Assembly (NCBI RefSeq): GCF_025809055.1
Contig: NZ_CP075529.1
Location: forward strand, 310,001-374,000
Length of the DNA: 64,000 nucleotides
Reading direction: 5' to 3'
DNA from: Devosia sp.
Lineage (GTDB): Bacteria > Pseudomonadota > Alphaproteobacteria > Rhizobiales > Devosiaceae
This document shows, one piece after another, positions 24,270 through 32,662 of this stretch. A model generated the notes under the pieces. It saw only the letters and a list, made by a program, of their open reading frames with translations. It ran no database searches and was not told the DNA's origin. The translations under genes and the position numbers were made by a program. Each line of letters starts with the position of its first letter. Within the stretch, counting starts at the first letter, position 1.

Positions 24270-24283
24270 GGAATTTCTGTTCC
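24270..24283. promoter_or_regulatory. exact IolR-type box GGAA-N6-TTCC before iolG
   Basis: GGAATTTCTGTTCC, extended to ATGGAA-N6-TTCCAT, lies 81 bases upstream of the iolG start. GGAA-N6-TTCC is the reported recognition pattern of the rhizobial inositol repressor IolR (RpiR family). Related boxes occur at 31703-31716 and 32618-32631. Confidence 0.65.
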
Positions 24284-24363
24284 ATTGATCGGCAAAACAG
24301 TCTATCTGTTCCATCATGTTTTGGGCGGCAGCGTGCCGGCTCACAGGGTGGAGTTTTCCCCGA

Positions 24364-25401
24364 ATGACTGTTCGTTTTGGGCTTCTGGGCGCCGGCCGCA
24401 TTGGCAAGGTTCATGCAAAGGCTGTCACGTCCACCCCCCAGGCAAGTCTCGTTGCCGTAGCGGATGCCATGCCCAAAGCGGCATCCGATCTGGCCGCGCA
24501 ATACGGCGCCGAAGTCCGCACGATAGACGCAATCGAAGCGGCCGCTGATATCGACGCCGTTATCATCTGTACGCCCACGGATACCCATGCCGACCTGATC
24601 GAGCGCTTCGCGAGAGCGGGCAAGGCGATCTTCTGCGAGAAGCCGATTGACCTCGATGTCGAGCGCGTCAAACAGTGCCTCAAGACCGTCGATGCCGAAG
24701 GCGCCACGTTGATGGTCGGCTTCAATCGCCGCTTCGATCCGCACTTCCAGGCGGTCAAACAGGCTATCGAGGCCGGTCAGATCGGCGATGTGGAAATGGT
24801 CACTATCGTTTCCCGCGACCCCGGCGCGCCCCCGGCAGACTATGTGAAGCGGTCCGGCGGCATTTTCCGGGACATGACCATCCATGACCTGGACATGGCA
24901 CGTTACCTGCTCGGCGAGGAAATCGAGTCGGTTTCCGCGCAGGCCTCGGTTCTGGTGGACAAGGCAATTGGCGAGGCCGGCGATTACGACAGTGCCTCGC
25001 TGATGTTGTTCACGGCCTCGGGCAAACACGCGACCATTTCGAACTCGCGCCGTGCCACCTATGGCTATGACCAGCGAATCGAAGTGCATGGGTCAGGGGG
25101 CGCTGTTTCCGCCGAAAACCAGCGTCCGGTCTCGATCGAGATTGCCAATGGCAACGGTTATACCCGTCCGCCGCTCCACGATTTCTTCATGACCCGCTAC
25201 ACCGAAGCCTATGCCCGCGAAATCAGCGCGTTCATCGATTGCGTTGAGAGCAAGTCCCCGGCTTCGCCCAGCGGTGCCGATGGGCTGATCGCCCTGGCGC
25301 TTGCCGATGCGGCGCTGAAATCGGTGCAGGAGGGCAGGGCAGTCAAGCTCAGCGAAGTCACAGGACCGCTGGCCGATCGTTCGGTCTTCCAGGGACGCTA
25401 G
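24364..25401 (+). CDS. iolG: inositol 2-dehydrogenase
   Basis: NAD-dependent oxidation of myo-inositol to 2-keto-myo-inositol (scyllo-inosose), first step of inositol catabolism. The Gfo/Idh/MocA fold shows the Rossmann motif GLLGAGRIGKVHAKAV at the N-terminus, the CEKPIDLDVERV catalytic lysine motif and the FRDMTIHDLDMARYL motif with catalytic Asp/His. 345 residues. ATG 24364 is the natural start. The gene stands on the opposite strand from the iolCDEB operon but carries its own IolR-type box. Confidence 0.93.
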   Translation: MTVRFGLLGAGRIGKVHAKAVTSTPQASLVAVADAMPKAASDLAAQYGAEVRTIDAIEAAADIDAVIICTPTDTHADLIERFARAGKAIFCEKPIDLDVERVKQCLKTVDAEGATLMVGFNRRFDPHFQAVKQAIEAGQIGDVEMVTIVSRDPGAPPADYVKRSGGIFRDMTIHDLDMARYLLGEEIESVSAQASVLVDKAIGEAGDYDSASLMLFTASGKHATISNSRRATYGYDQRIEVHGSGGAVSAENQRPVSIEIANGNGYTRPPLHDFFMTRYTEAYAREISAFIDCVESKSPASPSGADGLIALALADAALKSVQEGRAVKLSEVTGPLADRSVFQGR

Positions 25402-25460
25402 CGTCCCGGTTGATCCATTGTGCCGGCAATCATAAAATTGCCGGCAAAGGGAGAACCGCG

Positions 25461-25832
25461 ATGCAGATTGGCGCCTTTTCCGTAAGCCTTGCCGTCAAGG
25501 ATATTGCCGCCTCGAAAGCCTTCTACGAGAAACTAGGTTTTGTCTCTTACATGGGAGACGAGACCCAAAATTGGCTCATCATGAAGAACGGCGACCACGT
25601 AATCGGACTGTTCCAAGGCATGTTCGACAGCAATATTCTTACCTTCAACCCCGGCTGGAACAGCCAGGCGCAACCGCTCGAGAAATTCACGGACATACGA
25701 GATCTGCAGTCGCAGTTGGAGCAGCACGGGGTCGAGTTCGTCACCAGAGCAGATCCGTCAACGAAGGGTCCGGCCAGCTTCATGCTTGCAGATCCGGATG
25801 GGAATGCCATCCTCTTCGATCAGCACGTCTAG
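25461..25832 (+). CDS. VOC family protein (glyoxalase/bleomycin-resistance fold)
   Basis: A 123-residue protein with the paired beta-alpha-beta-beta-beta modules of the VOC superfamily: FSVSLAVKDIAASKAFYEKLGF at the start and ASFMLADPDGNAILFDQH at the end. It probably binds a metal, but its substrate is unknown. ATG 25461 has AAGGGAG nearby. It follows iolG on the same strand after 59 bases and ends nine bases from the convergent iolB. Confidence 0.85.
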   Translation: MQIGAFSVSLAVKDIAASKAFYEKLGFVSYMGDETQNWLIMKNGDHVIGLFQGMFDSNILTFNPGWNSQAQPLEKFTDIRDLQSQLEQHGVEFVTRADPSTKGPASFMLADPDGNAILFDQHV

Positions 25833-25841
25833 GCGCCAGAG

Positions 25842-26642
25842 TTACTTCAACATCCACTCATGCTCCGGCGCATTGTGGAATTTCCACACACGCTTCGGTC
25901 CGGCCATGACGTTGAGGTAGTAAAGATCGTAGCCCGCGGTCGTCGCCACCGGGTGATAGCCACGCGGCACCAGCGTCACGTCGCCATCGTCAATGGCCAT
26001 GGACTCGTCGAGGTCGCGCTCGTCGGTATAGACACGCTGAAATGCGAAGCCCTGCGGCGGGTTCATGCGGTGATAGTAGGTCTCTTCAAGCTGGCTTTCA
26101 TGGGGCAGGTTGTCCTGGTCGTGCTTGTGCGGCGGATAGGACGAGGTATTGCCCTGCGGGGTAATGACCTCCACGACCAGCAGCGAATGGGCCGACCCGT
26201 CATCTTCAGGCATGATGTTATAGACGTGACGCACATTGGCGCCCTTGCCCCGGCTGATGCGCGGATGCGTACCCGGGGGAATGACCTTGGCGTGGAAGTC
26301 GCCACCGCCCGGCGCCGAACAGATGGCCAGTTCCAGGTCAGTTGACGCAACGACGGCCCAATCGCGGCCTGCCGGAACGTAGATGGCCCAGGGGGCACCA
26401 TCAAAAGGGCTCATCCGCTCGCCCAGTTCGCCAAAGTTTTCGCCGTCGACGGCAAACCGGCCCTTGCCCGCGACGATCACGAGGCACACCTCTCGCCCGT
26501 CGGTGCTCTCGCCATAAGCCTGGCCAGGCGTCAGCCGATGCAGCCCGAAGCCCACATGTGACCAGCCGGCCGAGGCCGGGGTGACGTCATGGATCCTGCC
26601 GGTCGTTCTCGTCGGACGGACGAGGAGGGGGGATTTGCTCAT
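25842..26642 (-). CDS. iolB: 5-deoxy-glucuronate isomerase
   Basis: Isomerises 5-deoxy-glucuronate to 2-deoxy-5-keto-gluconate, the fourth step of inositol breakdown. The 266-residue cupin shows the metal-binding HKHDQDNLPHESQLEETYYHR block, and DGDVTLVPRGYHPVATTAGYDLYYLNVMAGP near the C-terminus. Start ATG 26642; family similarity covers almost the whole N-terminus, so the 56-base overlap with the upstream small gene is real. Last gene of the minus-strand iol operon. Confidence 0.94.
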   Translation of the reverse strand: MSKSPLLVRPTRTTGRIHDVTPASAGWSHVGFGLHRLTPGQAYGESTDGREVCLVIVAGKGRFAVDGENFGELGERMSPFDGAPWAIYVPAGRDWAVVASTDLELAICSAPGGGDFHAKVIPPGTHPRISRGKGANVRHVYNIMPEDDGSAHSLLVVEVITPQGNTSSYPPHKHDQDNLPHESQLEETYYHRMNPPQGFAFQRVYTDERDLDESMAIDDGDVTLVPRGYHPVATTAGYDLYYLNVMAGPKRVWKFHNAPEHEWMLK

Positions 26643-26838
26643 TGTTCGGCTCCTCCTTGGGAAACTTGTAGAAGAAATTCCACAGCACATAGGCCAGTGC
26701 CAGGCCGACCAGGACCGACCAGAACTGATCGCGCGTATAGAGCAGTTCCCAGCCGAGCCAGACGGCCAGGAAAATGGCCACCGCAGCCCGGCGCCAGAGC
26801 GGCCGGAACCAGTTCACGTCATTTTCCTTCAGCGCCAT
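26587..26838 (-). CDS. small two-helix membrane protein overlapping iolB
   Basis: An 83-residue protein with two hydrophobic segments (AAVAIFLAVWLGWELLYT and FWSVLVGLALAYVLWNFF) and a charged, proline-rich tail. ATG 26838 has GGGGGA seven bases upstream, a strong site; the in-frame GTG at 26859 is less likely. The last 18 codons overlap the start of iolB in another frame. It resembles DUF3329-type small proteins from memory. Its place between iolE and iolB suggests co-transcription, but no inositol role is known. Confidence 0.7.
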   Translation of the reverse strand: MALKENDVNWFRPLWRRAAVAIFLAVWLGWELLYTRDQFWSVLVGLALAYVLWNFFYKFPKEEPNNEQIPPPRPSDENDRQDP

Positions 26839-26894
26839 GCTGTCCCCCGAGTGATTCACTTTGGCAGGGCTTTAGCACAAGTGCCTCGAAAGAC

Positions 26895-27812
26895 TCAGCC
26901 TTTCGGGAAACCCTCGGTTTCGACGTCATATCCTGCTGCTGTCATCACGCGCATGAGTTCGGCATGGCCGACCTGCGCCATCTTGAGCGGCGGGTTCTTG
27001 ATCGGGTCCTGCTCGGCTTCGACGACGAACCAGCCCTCATATCCATGACCGGCGAACCGCTGCACAATGGCGCCGAAATCGAGCGAGCCGTCGCCGGGCA
27101 CGGTGAAGGCGCCCAGCGCCACGGCATCGAGAAAGCTCTGCCGGCTGCGATCGAGACCGTCAACGACGTCCCGACGGATGTCCTTGACGTGGACGTGATT
27201 GATGCGAGCGTGGTGATTGTCGATGGCGCGCAGCACGTTCCCGCCGGCAAAGGCCAGGTGCCCGGCATCGAGCAGCAGGGGAATGCCTTCCCCGGAGGCC
27301 GCCATGAAAGCATCGAGTTCCGGTTCGGTCTCGACCACGGCCGCCATGTGGTGATGATAGGACAAGGGCATCCCTTGTTCGGCACACCATTCGCCAAATG
27401 CGGTGACCTTCCGGCCATAGGCCTTCATATCGTCGTCGGACAGCTTGGGCTTTTTGGCCAGAGGGATATCGCGCTTGCCCTGTATCGAGCGGCCGACTTC
27501 GCCATAGACGATGCAGGGCGCATTGACGGCCTTGAACAGCTCGATCATGGGCGCGATGCGATCCTTGTTGGCAGACAGGTCCTCGTCCACCAGGGTTCCC
27601 GAGAACCAGCCTCCGCAAAGCGTCACATCGGCCGCCTTGAGGATGGGCAGCATCACGGCCGGATCGTCGGGAAACCGGCGACCCTTTTCCATGCCGGTAA
27701 AGCCGGCCGAGCGAGACTGGCGCAGGCACTCTTCCAGCGACACGTCATCGCTCAGTTCAACCAGATCGTCGTTCCACCAGGCGATGGGCGACATGCCAAG
27801 TTTGGCTTTCAT
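26895..27812 (-). CDS. iolE: myo-inosose-2 dehydratase
   Basis: Dehydrates scyllo-inosose to 3D-trihydroxycyclohexane-dione (step two). The 305-residue TIM-barrel of the xylose-isomerase-like family begins KLGMSPIAWWNDDL, the hallmark of IolE. Metal-ligand motifs YHHHMAAVVETEPEL, LLLDAGHLAFAGG, HVHVKDIR and FVVEAEQDP follow in the expected order. It sits between iolD and the small membrane-protein gene. Confidence 0.95.
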   Translation of the reverse strand: MKAKLGMSPIAWWNDDLVELSDDVSLEECLRQSRSAGFTGMEKGRRFPDDPAVMLPILKAADVTLCGGWFSGTLVDEDLSANKDRIAPMIELFKAVNAPCIVYGEVGRSIQGKRDIPLAKKPKLSDDDMKAYGRKVTAFGEWCAEQGMPLSYHHHMAAVVETEPELDAFMAASGEGIPLLLDAGHLAFAGGNVLRAIDNHHARINHVHVKDIRRDVVDGLDRSRQSFLDAVALGAFTVPGDGSLDFGAIVQRFAGHGYEGWFVVEAEQDPIKNPPLKMAQVGHAELMRVMTAAGYDVETEGFPKG

Positions 27813-27871
27813 TCAAGTTCTCCTGCGCCCTTGGCGCTGAAATTCCGCAGACTCAAAGCTGAGGTCGAGGC

Positions 27872-29719
27872 TTACCCCGCCCGCTGTGCCTTCAGCGCCT
27901 TTACATAGGCTTCGCGCGCCGCATTGACCGCCGGTCGCTCGCTGACTTCCGGCACGGCCACGTCCCACCAGTGACCACCGGCTTCCGTGGTGATCAACGG
28001 ATCGGTGTCGATAACGAAGACATGCACACCGGGCGCACCTTCACTGTCGGCCAGCCCCGCCTCGAGTTCGGCCACGGATGCCACTTTCCTGGCCTTCGCC
28101 CCCATGGATGCCGCGTGTGCGGCAAAATCCACATTCGGCAATTCCAGGTGATAGGTGTCGCGGAAGAGATTGTTGAAGTTCGCCCCGCCGGTAGCCATTT
28201 GCAGCCGGTTGATGCATCCGAAACCGGCATTGTCGAGCACGACAATGGTGAGCCGCACGCCCATCATCACCGCCGAGACGATTTCCGAGTTCATCATCAG
28301 GTACGAGCCGTCGCCAACCATGACGACGACATCCTGGTCGGGCCGGGCAATGGCTACCCCGAGGCCCCCCGCGATCTCGTAGCCCATGGTCGAAAAACCA
28401 TAGTCCAGATGGTACGTACCCGGTCCATCCGCGCGCCAGAGCTTGTGCAACTCGCCGGGCAGCCCGCCCGATGCGCAGACCAGCGTGGCCCTGCCGCGAC
28501 CGCGTTGCACGGCGCCGATCACCTGGGCGTCAGAAGGCAGCTCGACATTGGACGCCGCCCGGGCGGCATCCGCGTCTTTCAGCCAATCTTCCTTTGCATT
28601 CAAGGCCTTATTGGTCCACGCGGAATCAACCTGCCAGCCCAGCAAAGCAGCATCAAGGGCTTCAAGCCCGACACGCGCATCGGTCACCAGCGGCAGAGCA
28701 TTGTGCTTATGCGCATCGAAGGGCTGAACGTTGAGGCCCACGATCTGGAGATTTTCGTTCTTGAACAGCGCCCAGGACCCGGTGGTGAAATCCTGAAGGC
28801 GCGTGCCGACGGCCAGGACCAGATCTGCCTCCTCGGCCAGGAGATTCGACGCGGAGGTGCCGGTGACACCAACGCTGCCCATGTTGAGCTCGTGCGCATG
28901 GGGCAGGGAACTCTTGCCGGCCTGCGTTTCCATGACCGGAATGCCATGATCTTCGGCAAACGCTGCAAGGCTTTCTGACGCCTGTGAATACAACACGCCG
29001 CCTCCGGCGATGATCACGGGCTTCCTGGCCAGCTTGAGCGCGGCAGCGGCGGTGGCGAATTCGTCGGCGTCCGGCATGATGCGGCGCGGAACCCACACCT
29101 TCTCGGCAAAGAAGCTCTCCGGATAGTCGTAGGCCTCGGCCTGGGTGTCCTGGCAGAGGCTCAACGTAACCGGCCCGCACTCCGCCGGATCGGTTAGCAC
29201 CTGCATGGCGCGCCGCAGGGCCGGAATGATCTGTTCCGGCCGCGTGATACGATCGAAATAGCGGCTGACCGGGCGGAAGCAGTCATTCGCCGACACGGTG
29301 CCGTCGCCAAATGATTCCACCTGCTGGAGGACCGGGTCGGGCAGGCGATTGGCAAAGACGTCGCCCGGCAGCAGCAGCAGCGGGATGCGGTTGACATGCG
29401 CCAGCGCCGCGGCCGTCACCATGTTGAGCGCACCTGGTCCGATCGAGGATGTTGCGGCCATGAAGCGCCGCCGGAAATTAGCCTTGGCATAGCCAATAGC
29501 CGCATGGGCCATGCTCTGCTCGTTCTGTCCGCGATAGGTCGGCAACTCGTCCTTGACCGCGTGCAGGGCCTCGCCGAGACCGGCCACATTGCCATGGCCG
29601 AAAATCGCCCAGACGCCGCCAAAAATCGGCACGGTCTCGCCATCGATCATGGTCTTCTGCGCAGCCATGAACCGCGCGACGGCCTGCGCCATGGTCAGGC
29701 GAATAGTGTTCTGGCTCAT
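27872..29719 (-). CDS. iolD: 3D-(3,5/4)-trihydroxycyclohexane-1,2-dione acylhydrolase (decyclizing)
   Basis: ThDP-dependent hydrolase that opens the ring of the diketone to 5-deoxy-glucuronate (step three). The 615-residue protein has the usual three ThDP-enzyme domains, including GPVTLSLCQDTQAEAYDYP and the C-terminal ThDP-binding VVVMVGDGSYLMMNSEIVSA motif (GDG-x-N). Start ATG 29719 overlaps the iolC stop (ATGA), implying translational coupling. Confidence 0.96.
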   Translation of the reverse strand: MSQNTIRLTMAQAVARFMAAQKTMIDGETVPIFGGVWAIFGHGNVAGLGEALHAVKDELPTYRGQNEQSMAHAAIGYAKANFRRRFMAATSSIGPGALNMVTAAALAHVNRIPLLLLPGDVFANRLPDPVLQQVESFGDGTVSANDCFRPVSRYFDRITRPEQIIPALRRAMQVLTDPAECGPVTLSLCQDTQAEAYDYPESFFAEKVWVPRRIMPDADEFATAAAALKLARKPVIIAGGGVLYSQASESLAAFAEDHGIPVMETQAGKSSLPHAHELNMGSVGVTGTSASNLLAEEADLVLAVGTRLQDFTTGSWALFKNENLQIVGLNVQPFDAHKHNALPLVTDARVGLEALDAALLGWQVDSAWTNKALNAKEDWLKDADAARAASNVELPSDAQVIGAVQRGRGRATLVCASGGLPGELHKLWRADGPGTYHLDYGFSTMGYEIAGGLGVAIARPDQDVVVMVGDGSYLMMNSEIVSAVMMGVRLTIVVLDNAGFGCINRLQMATGGANFNNLFRDTYHLELPNVDFAAHAASMGAKARKVASVAELEAGLADSEGAPGVHVFVIDTDPLITTEAGGHWWDVAVPEVSERPAVNAAREAYVKALKAQRAG

Positions 29720-31635
29720 GGCCGCTCCCAAATCTCCACAAGGGCCCCAAAGCGTTGCGCCATGTCGGCCACGGCGTCGTCGTCGCTCATCGTCCCGTTC
29801 AACCATGCTCGGGCGGCATCCGCAAAGATGGTCCGGCCGACTGCAAAGCCTTTCACAGACCGCGCGCTCTTGGCGGCGCGAAAGGCGGATTCCAACTCCG
29901 CCTGCGGCGCATCCAGCCCGAGCAGCACCACGCCGCGGCACAACTCGTCGCGCTCCGCGATCACAGCATCAATCCGGGTCCAGGCAGCTTCATCGCCCTG
30001 GGGCTCGAGCTTCCACCAGTCCGGCTTGATACCCGCATCATAAATCTCGGTCAGCGCGCGCGCCACCGTGTCGGGCGCCAGAGGGCCATTCTTGCCGGCA
30101 ATGATCTCGATCAGAATTTCGCGGCCGATCTTGCGGGCGGCATCGAAAGCGGAACGCAGCTTCTCGATCTGCTCATTTCGCAGTTCGGCCGGGTCGTCCG
30201 GATGAAAGAAGCACAGAACCTTGATGCAATGGTCCACCGGCCAATCGACCAGCCGCGAGCCGAGATCCTGCGTGAATTCGAATTTTAGCGGACGCGAGCC
30301 CGGCAATTCGATTGGTCGGCCCACCCAGAAGTCCTTCAACCCTTCCGCAGCGTAAAGGGCATCGCGGCCATACTTGTCGTCAAGGAGCATTCCGAACCCA
30401 TCGCGCGCCCCGGCGATCTGGGCGGCAGCCCTTACGGCCAGTACCTTGAATTCCGGTATGCGGGCGAGCTTGCCGGCATCGTCACCGGCCATGTCTTCCA
30501 GCTGACTGCGATGGTCGATAGCCAGCGCCATGAGTTTCGGAATAGCCCGTCGGCGGGTGGTTGCCCAATGAACGTGGTTGATGTCCGCATCCTTGCGCAG
30601 GGCGCGCTCAGAGCTGCCGCGCTTCAGGAAAAACTGGAGCTCGGTCCAGGTCGGGATTTCCGGCGCGCAGAGAAGGCGCGACACCGCAAATGCCCCGCAG
30701 GCGTTGGCCCAGGTGGCACTGGTGGCATGTGGCTCGCCGCGCAGCCAGCCGCGCAGATAGCCGCTCATGAACGCATCGCCTGCGCCCAGAACATTGTACA
30801 CCTCGATCGGAAAACCCTTCCCGACAATGCTGTCTTCGAGGTTTTCAGGAATGGCGTCGTCATAGACGATGCAGCCCATCGGTCCGCGCTTCAGCACGAT
30901 CACGGCCTTGGACAGGGACCGGATTGTATGCAGGGCCGCATGGAGGTCGTCGGCACCGGCGGCGATCAGCACCTCTTCCTCGGTGCCCACGATCAGATCG
31001 CACTCTGGCAACACCGTCCGCAGATGCGCGGAAACCGCATCCGAGGCAATATAGCGACTGTCGCCGGCATCGTGCCCGGCAAGGCCCCAAAGATTGGGGC
31101 GATAATCGATATCGAAAATGACCTTGCCGCCATTCTCCCGCGCGATGCGCATCGCCTTGCGCTGGGCCTTGTCCGTTTGCGGCTTGGCGAAATGCGTGCC
31201 TGTGACCAGTACCGCCCTGGCCGAGCGCACAAAGGCTTCGTCGATATCGTCTTCGTTGAGCGCGGCGTCGGCGCAGTTGTCGCGATAAAAGATCAGGGGA
31301 AATGACGTATCGGTTTCGACCGAGAGCAGGACGAGAGCGGTCAGTCGTTCCGGATCGGTGACGATGCCGGCTGTCTCCACGCCCTCGCGGGTCAACTGCT
31401 CACGAATGAACCGGCCCATCTGCTCGTTGCCGACGCGGGTAATCAGCGCCGACTTGAGTCCCAGTCTCGCTGTGCCAACGGCGATGTTGGTGGGGCAGCC
31501 GCCGACGGACTTGGCAAAGCTGCCAACGTCTTCGAGGCGCGTGCCGATCTGTTGACCGTAGAGGTCGACCGAGGCCCGCCCGATGGTGATGACGTCCAGC
31601 TTTTTCTCGGGACGGTCGATTTCACCTGCGGCCAC
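29716..31635 (-). CDS. iolC: 5-dehydro-2-deoxygluconokinase fused to DUF2090 (aldolase-like) domain
   Basis: Residues about 12-330 are a PfkB-family sugar kinase with VGGCPTNIAVGTARLG near the N-terminus and the catalytic VLGAGDAFMSGYL motif. It phosphorylates 2-deoxy-5-keto-gluconate (step five). Residues about 345-639 are a DUF2090 domain, a TIM-barrel related to class I aldolases, suspected to provide the IolJ cleavage step. This fusion is common in rhizobia. Translation starts at GTG 31635, with GGAGG at a good distance. First gene of the iolCDE-small-iolB operon. Confidence 0.93.
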   Translation of the reverse strand: MAAGEIDRPEKKLDVITIGRASVDLYGQQIGTRLEDVGSFAKSVGGCPTNIAVGTARLGLKSALITRVGNEQMGRFIREQLTREGVETAGIVTDPERLTALVLLSVETDTSFPLIFYRDNCADAALNEDDIDEAFVRSARAVLVTGTHFAKPQTDKAQRKAMRIARENGGKVIFDIDYRPNLWGLAGHDAGDSRYIASDAVSAHLRTVLPECDLIVGTEEEVLIAAGADDLHAALHTIRSLSKAVIVLKRGPMGCIVYDDAIPENLEDSIVGKGFPIEVYNVLGAGDAFMSGYLRGWLRGEPHATSATWANACGAFAVSRLLCAPEIPTWTELQFFLKRGSSERALRKDADINHVHWATTRRRAIPKLMALAIDHRSQLEDMAGDDAGKLARIPEFKVLAVRAAAQIAGARDGFGMLLDDKYGRDALYAAEGLKDFWVGRPIELPGSRPLKFEFTQDLGSRLVDWPVDHCIKVLCFFHPDDPAELRNEQIEKLRSAFDAARKIGREILIEIIAGKNGPLAPDTVARALTEIYDAGIKPDWWKLEPQGDEAAWTRIDAVIAERDELCRGVVLLGLDAPQAELESAFRAAKSARSVKGFAVGRTIFADAARAWLNGTMSDDDAVADMAQRFGALVEIWERP

Positions 31636-31674
31636 GCCAAACCTCCATGCGTAATGACAGGTGCAACGTATATG

Positions 31675-31716
31675 AAACGGACATTCCCCGGAAGTCCGTT
31701 TTGGAACAAAAATTCT
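31675..31716. promoter_or_regulatory. iolC operator region (palindrome plus IolR-like box)
   Basis: A dyad AAACGGAC (31675-31682) / GTCCGTTT (31694-31701) encloses TTCC-CC-GGAA. Next to it is GGAA-CAAAAA-TTCT (31703-31716), one mismatch from the GGAA-N6-TTCC pattern and, read on the other strand, 12 of 14 bases identical to the box before iolR. It lies 40-80 bases upstream of the iolC start. Confidence 0.55.
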
Positions 31717-31729
31717 AAATATGACCAGA

Positions 31730-32569
31730 TCAATGCTGGCGGCGCTGCTCCGCGACCATGACCGTCAGGGCCATGGCGAAGGCCATGCTTGCTGAAAGCG
31801 AACGGAAGCCGGCGTGATCGGTCTCGACCACCTCGAACCACAGGCTGGCGCACTCGGCCAATGGCGAGAAGGCAGAATCAGTCAGCGCCACGATTGGAAC
31901 GCCACGGGCCGCCAATGCCCGCGCCTGCCCGGCGCTTTCGGAGGCATAGGGGGCAAAACTGACCGCGAAAGCAGCATCGCGCGGTGTGGCAAGCGCAAGC
32001 AGGTCGTCGTCGATACCAGCGGCTGAACCGGCGAGTTGGCAGCGGATGCCGAGCTTGCCAAAGGCATAGGCCATGTAACTGGCGATCGGGTAGGAGCGGC
32101 GCTTGGCGACGAGGTAGATGGTTTCGGCTTTGGCCAGCAATTCCGCCGCCAGGGCCAGGGTTTGAGGGTCTATGGACGATGCCAGCGTGTCCAGGCTCTG
32201 CTGCGCCGCGACAACGAAATTGTGCAGGACTGCGGAGCCATGGGGTAGTCCCGCGCTCCCCTGTTCAAGCTGGCGCAACCGGTCTTCATAGCTGGATGTG
32301 CGCTCGCGCAGTCGCAGTCGGAATATCTTTTGCAGGCCCGAAAACCCGTCGAACCCAAAAGTCTGGGCGAAGCGTACGAGGGTGGAGGGCTGCACATGGG
32401 CAGCCGCCGCAATCGTGGCGGCCGTGCCAAAGGCAATGTCGTCCGGATGGTCGAGGGCAAAGACGGCGACCTGCATCAGGCGCTTGGGCAATTCGCCCCT
32501 GCGCTCAATGATTGCGCTGCGAAGCGCTTCAAAATCCTGAGGGGCTGGCTGTGTGGCGCCGTCCGGCAT
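31730..32569 (-). CDS. iolR: RpiR-family regulator, probable inositol repressor IolR
   Basis: A 279-residue regulator with an N-terminal RpiR helix-turn-helix (AFGTAATIAAAAHVQPSTLVRFAQTFGFDGFSGLQKIFR) and a C-terminal SIS sugar-phosphate-binding domain (LLAKAETIYLVAKRRSYPIASYMAYAF). In rhizobia the IolR protein is of this type and is released by an inositol pathway intermediate. Start ATG 32569 follows GGGAGG. It is directly upstream of the iol operon on the same strand and has a strong palindrome before it, fitting autoregulation. Confidence 0.85.
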   Translation of the reverse strand: MPDGATQPAPQDFEALRSAIIERRGELPKRLMQVAVFALDHPDDIAFGTAATIAAAAHVQPSTLVRFAQTFGFDGFSGLQKIFRLRLRERTSSYEDRLRQLEQGSAGLPHGSAVLHNFVVAAQQSLDTLASSIDPQTLALAAELLAKAETIYLVAKRRSYPIASYMAYAFGKLGIRCQLAGSAAGIDDDLLALATPRDAAFAVSFAPYASESAGQARALAARGVPIVALTDSAFSPLAECASLWFEVVETDHAGFRSLSASMAFAMALTVMVAEQRRQH

Positions 32570-32608
32570 GGAACCTCCCGATTTCTTCGGTGGTACCATA
32601 GGGCAGGG

Positions 32609-32646
32609 GCGCATTCCAGAAAGTTTGTTCCATTTCTGGAATGCGC
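32609..32646. promoter_or_regulatory. 14-bp perfect inverted repeat before iolR
   Basis: GCGCATTCCAGAAA (32609-32622) and TTTCTGGAATGCGC (32633-32646) are exact reverse complements with a ten-base spacer. Inside is AGAA-AGTTTG-TTCC (32618-32631), one mismatch from GGAA-N6-TTCC. It lies 40-77 bases before the iolR start and is likely an autoregulatory operator. Confidence 0.6.
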
Positions 32647-32662
32647 TGTTTTGCTCGGCAGA

